Notes under the pieces: model-generated
Databases searched by the model: none
What the model was told of the DNA's origin: nothing
Seen by the model: only the letters and a program-made list of their open reading frames with translations
Shown: piece by piece, positions 28,144 to 37,410 of the stretch
Numbering within the stretch: position 1 is the stretch's first letter
Layout: every line of letters starts with the position of its first letter
Program-made: the position numbers and the translations under genes
Assembly (NCBI RefSeq): GCF_019801965.1
Contig: NZ_JAHVIA010000002.1
Span: forward strand, 124,001 to 188,000
Origin: Salipiger bermudensis
GTDB taxonomy: Bacteria > Pseudomonadota > Alphaproteobacteria > Rhodobacterales > Rhodobacteraceae
Direction: 5' to 3'
DNA length: 64,000 bases

Positions 28144-30020
28144 GCGGCATCCCTCCGGTGGCCGAGAAAGGCGCGCAGCTCGTCTTCCGAAAACGGCTTG
28201 GCCAGCACCGGGGCCGCCTGCCGCGCCGCGACATGCAGCGGGTCGTCGGGCGGCAGCGAGGTCATCAGCCGCACCGGCAGGTCCGGCAGCAGCCCGGGCA
28301 GGGCGCTGCCTGGCAGCGCCCCCTCGAGCGAGATGTCCGACAGCACGAGATCGATCTCGAGCCCCTCGGCCAGCGCGCAGGCTTCCTCCACCGAGCTCGC
28401 CTCGACCACGCTGTGGCCGATCCCGGTGAGCATTTCGCGCACCTGCGCGCGCAGCTCGGGGCTGTCCTCGACCAGAAGCGCCAGCCCGGCCATCGGCTGC
28501 GTCTCGGGCCGGCGCAGCGGCAGCCGCAGGGTCACGCAGGCGCCGCGCGCGCCGTTGCCGAGCTTCACCTCGCCGCCCGCCAGCTTGACCATGTCATAGA
28601 CCATCGCGAGCCCCAGCCCCGAGCCCTCGCCGCCCTTGGTGGTGAAGAACGGGTCGAGCCCGCGCGCCAGCGCCTCGCGGCTGAAGCCCGGGCCGGTATC
28701 GGAGACCGCAAGCTCGAGCCAGGTGTCCTGCACGGTGCGCGCGGTGACGAGGATCTCGCCGGCCCCGCCACAGGCATCGGCGGCGTTGAGAACGAGGTTC
28801 AGCGCCGCGTCCTGCAGCATCCCCGGATCGATCAGGAAGGCGCCTTCGGCCTCCTGCAGGATGCGCAGCGAAAGCGCCTCGGGCAGCGACGGTCGCGCCA
28901 GCGTTTCGAGACCGCGCAGGAAGCGCGCCAGCGCCACCGGCTCGGGCCGCCAGGCGCGGTGGCTGGTGATGTCGGCGATGCGGTTGAGCAGGTCGCCGCC
29001 GCGCCGCGCCGCCTGCAGGGTGGCGGTGATCAGTTCCTCGGCCTCGGCCCCCTCGACCAGGCGCGCAAGCTTGGCCTGCATGCCGAGGATGATGGTCAAC
29101 AGGTTCGAGAAATCATGCGCCAGCCCCGAGGTCAGCTGCGCCGCCAGCTCGCGCCGCTTGGTCTGCTGCAGCGCTGCCCGTGCCTGGGTTTCCTCGGTGA
29201 CGTCATGGCTCAGGATATAGACGCCGGCCTCACTCGGATCGGGGGTGAAAACTGCCCGGATGCGCCGCGACGAGCCCTCATCGGTGAACTCGAAGATGCT
29301 CTGCGCCCCGCCGAGCGCGCGCTCGAGATGCGGTCGCACCTTCTGGTAGGCCGGTCCCAGCGCTTCCGACACGTGCAGCCCGAGGATTTCCGACGGCCGC
29401 CCCGGCATCACCGACGACAGCCGCCGGTTGGAAAACGTGTAGCGCCCCGCCGCATCGACCCGCGCCAGGTGCGCCGGCATCATCTCGGTGGTGAGCCGGG
29501 TGCGGGCCTCGATCTCGGTGAGCTCGCGCCGCGCCTCCTGCAGGGCGGCGTTGGTGGCCTCCAGCTCGCGGTTGCTGGCGGAGACCTCCTCGGAGCGCCG
29601 CAGCACCTCCTCCGAGAGCAGCTCCGAGCGGGTGCGCAGGAGCTGCTCCTGCCGCTTCATCCCGGTGATGTCGGTATAGACCGTCACCCAGCCGCCCTGC
29701 GGCAGCGGCGAGCCCTCGACCGAGATGGTGCGCCCGTTGGCGCGGGTACGCTCCATGTAATGCGGCTCGAAGGCGCGGGCCTGCTGCACCCGCACCGCGA
29801 TGAAGCCCTCGACATCCTCAACCTGGCCATACTCGCCGCGCTCGACGAGATGCCGGATGGTGTCCTCAAACCGAGCGCCTTCGTCGGTGAGCCGCTTCGG
29901 CAGATCGAACATCTCGGCAAAGCGGCGGTTGCACACCGCCAGCCGCAGCTCGCTGTCATAGATCGACAGCGCCTGCTGGATCAGGTTCAGCCCCGCCTGT
30001 GTCAGTGCATCCTTGCTCAT
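28140..30020 (-). CDS. PAS-containing hybrid histidine kinase
   Basis: A 626-residue kinase without transmembrane helices. It has a PAS domain (about residues 10-120), a coiled-coil linker, a second PAS, HisKA with phosphorylatable histidine in TSGLAHDFSNLL near residue 300, the HATPase N-box (LVLNAADACG) and G-boxes (VSDTGPGF, GSGLGLAMVYDM), and a C-terminal receiver domain (LLVEDSPELR, LSDIS, AKPF). A cytoplasmic PAS sensor suggests detection of an internal ligand, possibly the imported acid or its CoA form. GGGAGGCG precedes the start. It forms an operon with the response regulator and is divergent from the uptake operon. Confidence 0.9.
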   Translation of the reverse strand: MSKDALTQAGLNLIQQALSIYDSELRLAVCNRRFAEMFDLPKRLTDEGARFEDTIRHLVERGEYGQVEDVEGFIAVRVQQARAFEPHYMERTRANGRTISVEGSPLPQGGWVTVYTDITGMKRQEQLLRTRSELLSEEVLRRSEEVSASNRELEATNAALQEARRELTEIEARTRLTTEMMPAHLARVDAAGRYTFSNRRLSSVMPGRPSEILGLHVSEALGPAYQKVRPHLERALGGAQSIFEFTDEGSSRRIRAVFTPDPSEAGVYILSHDVTEETQARAALQQTKRRELAAQLTSGLAHDFSNLLTIILGMQAKLARLVEGAEAEELITATLQAARRGGDLLNRIADITSHRAWRPEPVALARFLRGLETLARPSLPEALSLRILQEAEGAFLIDPGMLQDAALNLVLNAADACGGAGEILVTARTVQDTWLELAVSDTGPGFSREALARGLDPFFTTKGGEGSGLGLAMVYDMVKLAGGEVKLGNGARGACVTLRLPLRRPETQPMAGLALLVEDSPELRAQVREMLTGIGHSVVEASSVEEACALAEGLEIDLVLSDISLEGALPGSALPGLLPDLPVRLMTSLPPDDPLHVAARQAAPVLAKPFSEDELRAFLGHRRDAA

Positions 30021-30110
30021 GACGCCTCCCGCCTCCCGCGCTCATGGCTAGCACTCCCCGTCGCCCCGCAAAAGCCGAACCGACGCAACGTCCCCTCGCG
30101 AGGCGCCCCT

Positions 30111-30178
30111 GTCTTCTTTGGTTCAAAAATACCTCGGGGGTGAATGCGGCTCTGCCGCAGAGGGGGCAGCGCCCCCTG
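30111..30178 (+). repeat. Intergenic repeat, arm-beta copy
   Basis: Runs from GTCTTCTTTGGTTCAAAAAT through ACCTCGGGGGTGAATGCGG to a GGGGGC-AGC-GCCCCC hairpin. The same element appears in reverse orientation at 40139-40215 on the other side of the transporter operon, and as part of composite copies at 62248 and elsewhere. Confidence 0.75.
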
Positions 30179-30270
30179 CGACCCTGTCCCCAGGTGCAAC
30201 GCCGGGCAGGTTGTGCGACGCCACCGTCACATCTCTCTTCCCCACCTGTTACAATTCGTAAGATTCCGGA

Positions 30271-30288
30271 AATCATCACGAAATGATT
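30271..30288. promoter_or_regulatory. Palindrome upstream of ligase/transporter operon
   Basis: A perfect inverted repeat AATCAT-CACGAA-ATGATT lies in the AT-rich part of the divergent region, 117-134 bases before the TTG start of the ligase gene. Being next to a two-component system, it is a candidate binding site for the response regulator. Confidence 0.35.
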
Positions 30289-30404
30289 GACCATCAGCCT
30301 CGCCCTGACCCTTAATGAGGCCAGGCGCGCGGGAGACGCGTCGGACTTCGCAAAGGCGGGGTCGACGCCCGGAAGAGGAGCCGGGCGCATTGGGAGGAAA
30401 CAAC

Positions 30405-32378
30405 TTGGCTTACATGTCCGAGGGCGCGGAAGGTCTGCGCTCGATTCCGGCTCTGTTGCAGCGCAACGCCACGCGGTTCGCGGGCCGTCCGGCCTATCGC
30501 GAGAAGGAGTTCGGCATCTGGCAGAGCTGGAGCTGGTCCGAGGCCGAGACCGAGATCGAGGCCTTCGCACTTGGCCTGCTCAATCTCGGCGTCGAGCGCG
30601 GCGACCATGTCGCGGTGATCGGCCGCAACCGGCCGACGCTCTATTGGTCGATGGTCGCGGCGCAGATGTGCGGCGCGGTGCCGGTGCCGCTCTATCAGGA
30701 CGCGGCGGCGGAAGAGATGGAATACGCGCTCCAGCATTGCGGCGCCCGCTTCGTCATCGCTGCCGACCAGGAGCAGGTCGACAAGGTCATCGACATCCAG
30801 GACGACCTGCACCAGTTCGAGCACATGATCTATGTCGATCCGCGGGGCATGCGGAAATACGATCACCGACGGCTGCACGAATATTCGCACATCCAGAACC
30901 AGGGCCGCGCTGCCTATGACGAGTTCATCGGCGAGCTGACCGCGCGCCGCGAGAGCCTGGGCTACGACGACACCTGCGTGATGCTCTACACCTCGGGCAC
31001 CACCGGCAAGCCAAAGGGCGTGGTGCTGTCGAACCGCAACATCATCGAGACCGCCAAGAACTCGGCCGAGTTCGACAAGCTGGGGCCGGGCGAGGAAGTG
31101 CTCGCCTACCTGCCGATGGCCTGGGTCGGCGATTTCATTTTCTCGATCGGGCAGGCCTACTGGACCGGCTTCTGCGTCAACTGCCCCGAGAGCGCCGAGA
31201 CCATGATGACGGACCTCCGCGAGATCGCGCCGTCCTACTATTTCGCGCCGCCGCGGGTGTTCGAGACCCAGCTCACCCAGATCATGATCCGGATGGAAGA
31301 CGCGGGTGGGATGAAGCGGAAGATGTTCCACCACTTCATGGCCCATGCCCGCGAGGTCGGGCCCAAGATCCTCGACGGCAAGCCCGTCGGGATGCTGGAC
31401 CGGCTGAAATACGCGCTGGGCTCGGGGCTGGTCTACGGGCCGCTGAAGAACGCGCTGGGCTTTTCCAACGTGCGCGTGGGCTACACCGCCGGCGAGGCGA
31501 TCGGGCCGGAGATCTTCGATTTCTACCGGGCGCTCGGCATCAACCTCAAGCAGCTCTACGGCCAGACCGAGGCCTCGGTCTTCATCACCCAGCAGCCCGA
31601 CAACGAGGTGCGGCCCGACACCGTCGGCGTGCCCTCGCCCGGGGTCGAGATCCGCATCGCCGAGAATGGCGAGGTGTTCTACCGCTCGCCCGGCGTGTTC
31701 GTGGAATACTACAAGAACGCCGAGAGCACCGCCGACACCAAGGATCCCGAGGGCTGGGTCGCCACCGGCGATGCGGGCTTCTTCGAGGAGGGCACCGGCC
31801 ACCTGCGCATCATCGACCGCGCCAAGGACGTGGGCAAGATGGCCGACGGCGCGCTCTTCGCGCCCAAGTATGTCGAGAACAAGCTCAAGTTCTTCCCCAA
31901 CATCCTCGAGGCGGTGGTCTTCGGGGCGGGCAAGGACCGCTGCACCGCCTTCATCAACATCGACCTGACGGCGGTCGGCAACTGGGCCGAGCGCAACAAC
32001 ATCGCCTATGCCTCCTACCAGGAGCTGGCCGGGCACCCCCAGGTGCTCGAGACGATCCGGGGGCATGTCGAGGAGGTCAATGCCAGCGTCGCCGAGGACG
32101 AGATGCTCTCGGGCTGCCAGATCCACCGTTTCCTGGTGCTGCACAAGGAGCTCGACGCCGACGATGGCGAGCTGACCCGCACCCGCAAGGTGCGGCGCAA
32201 GATCATCGCCGAGAAGTTCCACGACCTGGTGACGGCGCTCTATGACGGCTCGGACAGCATCTACACCGAGACGGAAGTGACCTACGAGGACGGGCGCAAG
32301 GGCAAGATCAAGGCCACGCTCGCGATCATGGACGCGAAGACGGTGCCGGCGGCGCCGCGCGCGATGGCGGCGGAATGA
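30405..32378 (+). CDS. AMP-forming long-chain/aryl acyl-CoA synthetase
   Basis: A 657-residue ANL-family ligase that adenylates a carboxylic acid and transfers it to CoA. The P-loop MLYTSGTTGKPKGVVLS, the YGQTE motif, VATGDAGF and the hinge region IIDRAKDVGKMADG are intact. GGGAGG lies seven bases before the TTG at 30405; the ATG nine bases later is too far from it. It heads a long operon with a HAAT-type ABC transporter, so it probably traps the imported acid as a CoA thioester. The substrate (fatty, branched or aromatic acid) is not decided by the sequence. Confidence 0.85.
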   Translation: MAYMSEGAEGLRSIPALLQRNATRFAGRPAYREKEFGIWQSWSWSEAETEIEAFALGLLNLGVERGDHVAVIGRNRPTLYWSMVAAQMCGAVPVPLYQDAAAEEMEYALQHCGARFVIAADQEQVDKVIDIQDDLHQFEHMIYVDPRGMRKYDHRRLHEYSHIQNQGRAAYDEFIGELTARRESLGYDDTCVMLYTSGTTGKPKGVVLSNRNIIETAKNSAEFDKLGPGEEVLAYLPMAWVGDFIFSIGQAYWTGFCVNCPESAETMMTDLREIAPSYYFAPPRVFETQLTQIMIRMEDAGGMKRKMFHHFMAHAREVGPKILDGKPVGMLDRLKYALGSGLVYGPLKNALGFSNVRVGYTAGEAIGPEIFDFYRALGINLKQLYGQTEASVFITQQPDNEVRPDTVGVPSPGVEIRIAENGEVFYRSPGVFVEYYKNAESTADTKDPEGWVATGDAGFFEEGTGHLRIIDRAKDVGKMADGALFAPKYVENKLKFFPNILEAVVFGAGKDRCTAFINIDLTAVGNWAERNNIAYASYQELAGHPQVLETIRGHVEEVNASVAEDEMLSGCQIHRFLVLHKELDADDGELTRTRKVRRKIIAEKFHDLVTALYDGSDSIYTETEVTYEDGRKGKIKATLAIMDAKTVPAAPRAMAAE

Positions 32379-32463
32379 CCGGGACGGCTGGACGGCGCTC
32401 TTGCTGCGCAACTCGCCCCGCCCGCCATCCCGCTGACCGGCGCACCCGCCGAGAGGGGCTGGC

Positions 32464-33330
32464 ATGATGGACGGGACCGAACAGACACACTGGACGAAGG
32501 ACGAAAGGCAGGCGGCCGTGAAGGACAGCGAAGGCTACGTGACCGCGGACGGGCGGCAAATCGGCGGGGTGCTGATGGAGCTTCGCAACATCACCCTGCG
32601 CTTCGGCGGCGTGGTGGCGATCAAGGACATCTCCTTCGACATCCGCGAGGGCGAGATCCGGGCCATCATCGGCCCTAATGGCGCCGGCAAGTCGTCGATG
32701 CTCAACATCATCTCGGGCTTCTACACCCCCTCCGAGGGCGAGCTTTGGTACAAGGGCTCGAAGCGCCCGCCGATGAAGCCCTACGAGGTGGCGCGCATGG
32801 GCGTGGCCCGCACCTTCCAGAACATCGCGCTGTTCGAGGGCATGTCGGTGCTCGACAACGTGATGACCGGGCGGCTCACCCACATGAAGGCCGGCATCGC
32901 GAGCCAGGCGCTGTGGTGGGGCAAGGCCCGCGACGAGGAGATCGCCAACCGAGAGGTCGTCGAGAAGGTGATCGACTTCCTCGAGATCCAGTCGATCCGC
33001 AAGACGCCGGTCGGGCGCCTGCCCTACGGCCTGAAGAAGCGCGTCGAGCTGGCCCGCGCGCTGGCTGCCGAGCCCAGCATCCTGTTGCTCGACGAGCCGA
33101 TGGCGGGGATGAATGTCGAGGAGAAGGAAGACATGTCGCGCTTCATCCTCGACGTGAATGACGAGTTCGGCACCACGATCTGCCTGATCGAGCACGACAT
33201 GGGCGTGGTGATGGACCTGAGCGACCGGGTGGTCGTCATGGATTACGGCAAGAAGATCGGCGACGGCCCGCCCGACGAGGTGCGTCAGAACCAGGACGTG
33301 ATCGACGCCTATCTCGGCGTGGCGCATTGA
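32464..33330 (+). CDS. HAAT-family ABC ATPase (LivG-like)
   Basis: A 288-residue ATP-binding subunit of a branched-chain-amino-acid-type transporter. Walker A GPNGAGKSS, the LivG-typical loop IARTFQNIALF-like segment (VARTFQNIALFEGMSV), ABC signature LPYGLKKRVELARALA and Walker B ILLLDEPMAG are present. It has an N-terminal extension of about 40 residues before the first strand. The permease gene follows after 13 bases. It probably pairs with the second ATPase at 37411. Confidence 0.9.
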   Translation: MMDGTEQTHWTKDERQAAVKDSEGYVTADGRQIGGVLMELRNITLRFGGVVAIKDISFDIREGEIRAIIGPNGAGKSSMLNIISGFYTPSEGELWYKGSKRPPMKPYEVARMGVARTFQNIALFEGMSVLDNVMTGRLTHMKAGIASQALWWGKARDEEIANREVVEKVIDFLEIQSIRKTPVGRLPYGLKKRVELARALAAEPSILLLDEPMAGMNVEEKEDMSRFILDVNDEFGTTICLIEHDMGVVMDLSDRVVVMDYGKKIGDGPPDEVRQNQDVIDAYLGVAH

Positions 33331-33343
33331 GGAACGGAAAGAC

Positions 33344-34297
33344 ATGCTGAACGACATCTTCATCAAGCCTTTCGTGGACATGTTCTCCGCGCCCGACTTC
33401 CTGCTGCAGGTGCTGTGGGAGGGGCTGGTCTCAGGCATCCTCTACGCGCTGATCGCGCTCGGCTTCGTGCTGATCTTCCGCTCGAGCCGGATCTTCAACT
33501 TCGCGCAGGGCATCATGGTGGTGTTCGCCGCGCTGACCCTCGTCGGGCTGCACGCGATGGGCGTGCCGGCGTGGATCTGCGTGCTGCTGACGCTGGCGGT
33601 GATGTTCGGCCTCGCGGTGACCATCGAGCGGGTGGTGCTGCGCCCGCTGGTGGGCCAGCCCGACATCATCCTGTTCATGGCCACCATCGGCATCACCCTG
33701 TTCCTGATCGGCCTCGGGGAGATCATCTTCGGCGGCGAGAACAAGGTGATGATCACCGAGGAGCTGGGCATCCCGACCGACAGCGTGGTGCTCGAGCCCT
33801 GGGGCGGTCTGCTGATCCTCGAGCAGAAGGACATCACCGCTGTCATTGTGGCGGCGCTGCTGGTCGTGGCGCTGCTGGCCTTCCTCAACAAGACCCGCAT
33901 GGGCCGGGCGATCCGGGCGCTGGGCGACGATCACCAGGCGGCGCTCTCGGTGGGCATCTCGCTGCAGCAGATCTGGGTTCTGGTCTGGTTCATCGCCGGC
34001 ATCATCGCGCTGGTCACGGGCATCGCCTGGGGCGCGCGGGCAGGCGTCAGCTTTGCCCTCGAGGTGATCGCCTACAAGGCGCTGCCGGTGCTGATGCTGG
34101 GTGGACTCGAATCGATCACCGGGGCCATCGTGGGTGGCCTGATGATCGGGATGCTCGAGAAGCTGTTCGAGATCTACTGGGGCCAGCCGCTGCTCGGTGG
34201 CAATACCGAGACCTGGTTCGCCTTCGTGCTCGCGCTGATCGTGCTGCTGTTCCGCCCGCAGGGGCTGTTCGGGGAACGCATCATCGAAAGGGTCTAG
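33344..34297 (+). CDS. HAAT-family permease (LivH-like)
   Basis: A 317-residue inner-membrane subunit with about eight helices. The typical LivH core GLVSGILYALIALGFVLIFR and the conserved cytoplasmic loop MGRAIRALGDDHQAALSVGI are visible, and the C-terminal LLFRPQGLFGER matches the family. It forms the translocation pore with the LivM-like subunit encoded at 34883. Confidence 0.9.
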   Translation: MLNDIFIKPFVDMFSAPDFLLQVLWEGLVSGILYALIALGFVLIFRSSRIFNFAQGIMVVFAALTLVGLHAMGVPAWICVLLTLAVMFGLAVTIERVVLRPLVGQPDIILFMATIGITLFLIGLGEIIFGGENKVMITEELGIPTDSVVLEPWGGLLILEQKDITAVIVAALLVVALLAFLNKTRMGRAIRALGDDHQAALSVGISLQQIWVLVWFIAGIIALVTGIAWGARAGVSFALEVIAYKALPVLMLGGLESITGAIVGGLMIGMLEKLFEIYWGQPLLGGNTETWFAFVLALIVLLFRPQGLFGERIIERV

Positions 34298-34532
34298 CGC
34301 CGGTCTGCGCCTCTGGTGCGGCAGAGCCTCCGGGGGAGGGTCTGAGGCGCCAAAGGGCGGAGCCCCGGCAAGCGGGGACCCCGGCCAGCCTTCGGGCAAT
34401 GGACAGGTGAGAGGGGCGCGATGCGCGACTGGATCACCGCGAAAGGGTGGAGCCCCCTCGAAGGCTCCGAGGAGAAAGGTGGGTGGCGCCGGAAAGGAGA
34501 GCCGGCGGCACCGCTGAAAGGGAGAAGACGAG

Positions 34533-34787
34533 ATGGCGAAGCTGATCGCGATCCTCAACGTCACAGCCTGGGCCGGCTTCTGGGCCTTCGGGTACCTGGC
34601 GCTCACCGCCGACAGCGGTGCCGGTGGGCAGATGGTCACCGCGGTGATCCTTGCCGCTATCGGCGGCGGGCTCGGGCTCTGGGCGTGGTTCTGGCTGGTG
34701 CGGCACACCGAGGCGACGGGCTATGCCCCGGCACCCAAGCGGGCCTATCCGGACGAGGATCTGCGGCTGCACGAAGGCAGTCTCTGA
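34533..34787 (+). CDS. Small membrane protein in the transporter operon
   Basis: An 84-residue protein with two hydrophobic helices (ILNVTAWAGFWAFGYLALTA and VILAAIGGGLGLWAWFWLV) and a charged C-terminal tail. GGGAGAAG precedes the ATG. It sits between the two permease genes on the same strand and is therefore probably co-expressed with them, perhaps as an accessory subunit. The 235-bp gap before it has GC-rich inverted segments but no gene. No family could be assigned with confidence. Confidence 0.7.
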   Translation: MAKLIAILNVTAWAGFWAFGYLALTADSGAGGQMVTAVILAAIGGGLGLWAWFWLVRHTEATGYAPAPKRAYPDEDLRLHEGSL

Positions 34788-34882
34788 CACCGCGACACGC
34801 GGCTCTGTAACGACGGATTTTGCGGCGGATCTTCCGACCGCACGGGGCCCCTGCGGCCTGACAACAAGGGAGAGGACCCGGG

Positions 34883-35959
34883 ATGCTCTATCGCACGGCC
34901 GGACAATTCAAGACCAGCTACCAGGCCGATCAGGCGCTGTTTCCGGTGCGGCAGGACGCGTTTCTGCTCGCCGTCATCCTCGCCTTCGCCTGGGTGATCT
35001 TCCCGCTGATGGCGAGCGAGTTCGCCTACCAGACGCTGCTGATCCCGATCCTGATCTATTCGCTCGCCGCACTCGGCCTCAACATCCTCACCGGTTACGC
35101 CGGCCAGCTCTCGCTCGGCACCGCGGCCTTCATGGGCGTGGGCGCCTATGCCTGCTACAAGCTGGTGACGTTGATGCCGTGGCTGAACCCGGTGGTGGCG
35201 ATCCTGTTCTCGGGCGTGTTCAGCGCCGGGGTGGGCGTGGCCTTCGGCATCCCCAGCCTGCGCATCAAGGGTTTCTACCTTGCCATCGCGACGCTGGCGG
35301 CGCAGTTCTTCCTGGTCTGGCTCTTCGAGAAATGGGGCTGGCTCTACAATTACAACGCCTCTGGCGCGATCCAGGTGCCAAACCTCGAGATGTTCGGCGT
35401 CTATGTTGCGGGCCCTCAGGCCTCGTCGGTGACCCAGTACTACGTTGTGCTCGCCATCGTCACGCTGATGACCCTTCTCTGCATCAACCTCACCCGCGGC
35501 AACTTGGGCCGGACGTGGAAGGCAACGCGCGACATGGACATCGCCGCCGAGCTCATCGGCATCAACCTGATGCGCTCGAAGCTCACCGCCTTCGCCGTGT
35601 CGTCCTACGTGGTGGGTGTCGCCGGCGCGCTCTTCGTCTTCATGTGGCGCGGCGCGGCAGAGCCCAACCTCTTCGACATCCCGCTGAGCTTCCGCATTCT
35701 GTTCATCGCCATCATCGGCGGCCTGGGTTCGGTGCTCGGCAACTACCTTGGCGCGATCCTGATCGTGGGTCTGCCGGTGGTGCTCAACACGCTGCCCGAG
35801 GCGCTGGGCATCCCGATCAGCTCGGCCACCGTCGAGCACCTCAACATCATGATCGTGGGCTCGCTCATCATCTTCTTCCTGATCATCGAACCGCATGGCC
35901 TTGCACGGCTCTGGGCGCTGATCCGGGAGAAGCTCATCATCTGGCCCTTCCCGCACTGA
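34883..35959 (+). CDS. HAAT-family permease (LivM-like)
   Basis: A 358-residue second permease subunit. The LivM motif LGLNILTGYAGQLSLGTAAF appears after a leading amphipathic region, and RGNLGRTWKATRDMDIAAEL is the ATPase-contact loop. The last 45 residues carry IIEPHGLARLW, typical of the family. GGGAGAGGA precedes the ATG. It pairs with the LivH-like protein. Confidence 0.9.
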   Translation: MLYRTAGQFKTSYQADQALFPVRQDAFLLAVILAFAWVIFPLMASEFAYQTLLIPILIYSLAALGLNILTGYAGQLSLGTAAFMGVGAYACYKLVTLMPWLNPVVAILFSGVFSAGVGVAFGIPSLRIKGFYLAIATLAAQFFLVWLFEKWGWLYNYNASGAIQVPNLEMFGVYVAGPQASSVTQYYVVLAIVTLMTLLCINLTRGNLGRTWKATRDMDIAAELIGINLMRSKLTAFAVSSYVVGVAGALFVFMWRGAAEPNLFDIPLSFRILFIAIIGGLGSVLGNYLGAILIVGLPVVLNTLPEALGIPISSATVEHLNIMIVGSLIIFFLIIEPHGLARLWALIREKLIIWPFPH

Positions 35960-36008
35960 CGGGCGGGCCGGCGCAAGATCATCGAATAAAAGGGAGGAGA
36001 CTTTGACG

Positions 36009-37301
36009 ATGAAGACTTTCACGAGGATCGCAGCGGTCGCGGCACTGGGCGCACTCATGGGCACCAGCGCGCTGGCCGAGGGGCTCTACACCCCGAACCT
36101 CGCCTACCGGACCGGCCCCTTCGCGGCCACCGGCATTCCGCTGATGAACGGTCAGGCCGATTACATGAACATGCTCAATGCCCGCGACGGCGGCATCGGC
36201 GGCGTCATGATCGACTTCGACGAATGCGAGACCGGCTATTCCACCGAGAAGGGCGTGGAGTGCTACGAGAAGACCAAGGGCAAGGCCATCGTGACCCAGC
36301 CGTGGTCGACCGGCATCACCCTGCAGGTGCTGCCCAAGTCCAACGTCGACGAGATCCCGATCCTCGCCCCGGGCTACGGCTTCTCGCCGATGGCCGACGG
36401 CAAGGTGTTCCAGTGGGCGTTCAACACCCCGCTGAGCTACTGGGATGGCGCTTCGATCATCCTCAAGTACCTGCAGGATCAGGGCGACCTGAGCGGCAAG
36501 AAGATCGCCTTCCTGCATCTCGACCACCCGTTCGGCAAGGAGCCGCTGCCCTATCTCGAGCAGAAGGCCGAGGCGCAGGGCTTTGAGCTGCTGCCGATCC
36601 CGGTCGGTCTCAAGGAGATGCAGAACCAGTCGGCGCAGTGGCTGCAGATCCGTCGCGAGCGCCCCGACTACGTCATCATGTGGGGCTGGGGCGCGATGAA
36701 CGCGGGCGCCATCACCGAGGCGGTGAAGACCAAGTTTCCGATGGAGAATATGCTCGGCGTCTGGTGGTCGGGTCATGATGCCGACCTGAAGATCGTCGGC
36801 GACGCCGGCAAGGGCTACAAGTCGGTCAGCTGGTCGTTCCCGAACCCGGACGCGCCTGTGATGGCCGACATCAAGCAGCACGTCATCGACGCCGGCAAGA
36901 GCCAGTCGAACGAGGAAGAGATGCAGGGCGTCTTCTACTCGCGCGGTCTGGTGATCTCGGCGATCCTCGCCGAGGGCATCGCGGTGGCGCAGGAGCATAC
37001 CGGAAAGGCCGAGATCTCGCCCGCCGATCTGCGCTGGGGCCTCGAGAACCTCAACTTCACCGAAGCGCGCCTCGAAGAGCTCGGCATGACCGGAATGGTG
37101 CCGCCGTTCTCGACCTCCTGCTCGAACCACACCGGCCATTCCGGTGGCTGGATCCTCGAGTGGGACGGCGCGAAGTTCGTCAAGGCGTCCGACCTGATCA
37201 TGCCCGACAGCGAGGCGATCTCGGAGCTCGAGATGGCCAAGGCCAAGGAATACGCCGAGGCCAACGCGCCGTGGCCGGTCAACGAAGACTGCGAGATGTG
37301 A
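36009..37301 (+). CDS. HAAT periplasmic substrate-binding protein
   Basis: A 430-residue exported type I binding protein. A signal peptide (about residues 1-23, GTSALA) precedes the mature sequence with the conserved YRTGPFAATGIPLMNGQ opening of the amino-acid/aromatic-acid class. It is longer than LivJ (about 365 residues) and resembles binding proteins linked to acyl-CoA ligases. The ATG at 36009 is chosen; a TTG six bases earlier is also compatible with the GGAGGAG site. Being the high-copy component, its mRNA may be stabilised by the hairpins at 37311-37386. Confidence 0.88.
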   Translation: MKTFTRIAAVAALGALMGTSALAEGLYTPNLAYRTGPFAATGIPLMNGQADYMNMLNARDGGIGGVMIDFDECETGYSTEKGVECYEKTKGKAIVTQPWSTGITLQVLPKSNVDEIPILAPGYGFSPMADGKVFQWAFNTPLSYWDGASIILKYLQDQGDLSGKKIAFLHLDHPFGKEPLPYLEQKAEAQGFELLPIPVGLKEMQNQSAQWLQIRRERPDYVIMWGWGAMNAGAITEAVKTKFPMENMLGVWWSGHDADLKIVGDAGKGYKSVSWSFPNPDAPVMADIKQHVIDAGKSQSNEEEMQGVFYSRGLVISAILAEGIAVAQEHTGKAEISPADLRWGLENLNFTEARLEELGMTGMVPPFSTSCSNHTGHSGGWILEWDGAKFVKASDLIMPDSEAISELEMAKAKEYAEANAPWPVNEDCEM

Positions 37302-37310
37302 TCCGCACTC

Positions 37311-37386
37311 GTCCGGCGGCGGCCTTCCGCTGCCGCCGGACGCACCGATACCGACCCGTCAGGCGGCGGCACGCTCGCCGCCTGAC
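37311..37386 (+). other. Tandem intercistronic hairpins after binding-protein gene
   Basis: Two strong GC-rich stem-loops follow the binding-protein stop: GTCCGGCGGC (37311-37320) with its complement at 37332-37341, and GTCAGGCGGCG (37358-37368) with its complement at 37376-37386. Neither has a T-run, so they probably act as mRNA stabilisers or processing sites that raise binding-protein expression over the downstream ATPase rather than as terminators. Confidence 0.6.
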
Positions 37387-37410
37387 ACACCGACACTGGA
37401 GAAACATGAC

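Larger units (their letters stand above)
30021..30404. other. Divergent regulatory region upstream of transporter operon
   Basis: This 384-bp gap separates the kinase and ligase genes. It contains a beta-type intergenic repeat (30111-30178) and an AT-richer segment near 30240-30300 with a perfect AATCAT-N6-ATGATT palindrome (30271-30288). That AT-rich segment is the most likely promoter zone for the operon, and the palindrome is a candidate response-regulator site. No gene is seen. Confidence 0.55.

Noticed and set aside
30312..32465. Long minus-strand frame over the acyl-CoA ligase
   Set aside because: Shadow of the ligase gene, which has intact ANL motifs on the plus strand.
34298..34532. 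Possible gene in the gap before the small membrane protein
   Set aside because: An open frame from 34421 has no conserved sequence and ignores the ribosome binding site at 34517-34530; the gap seems to be leader sequence with weak stems.
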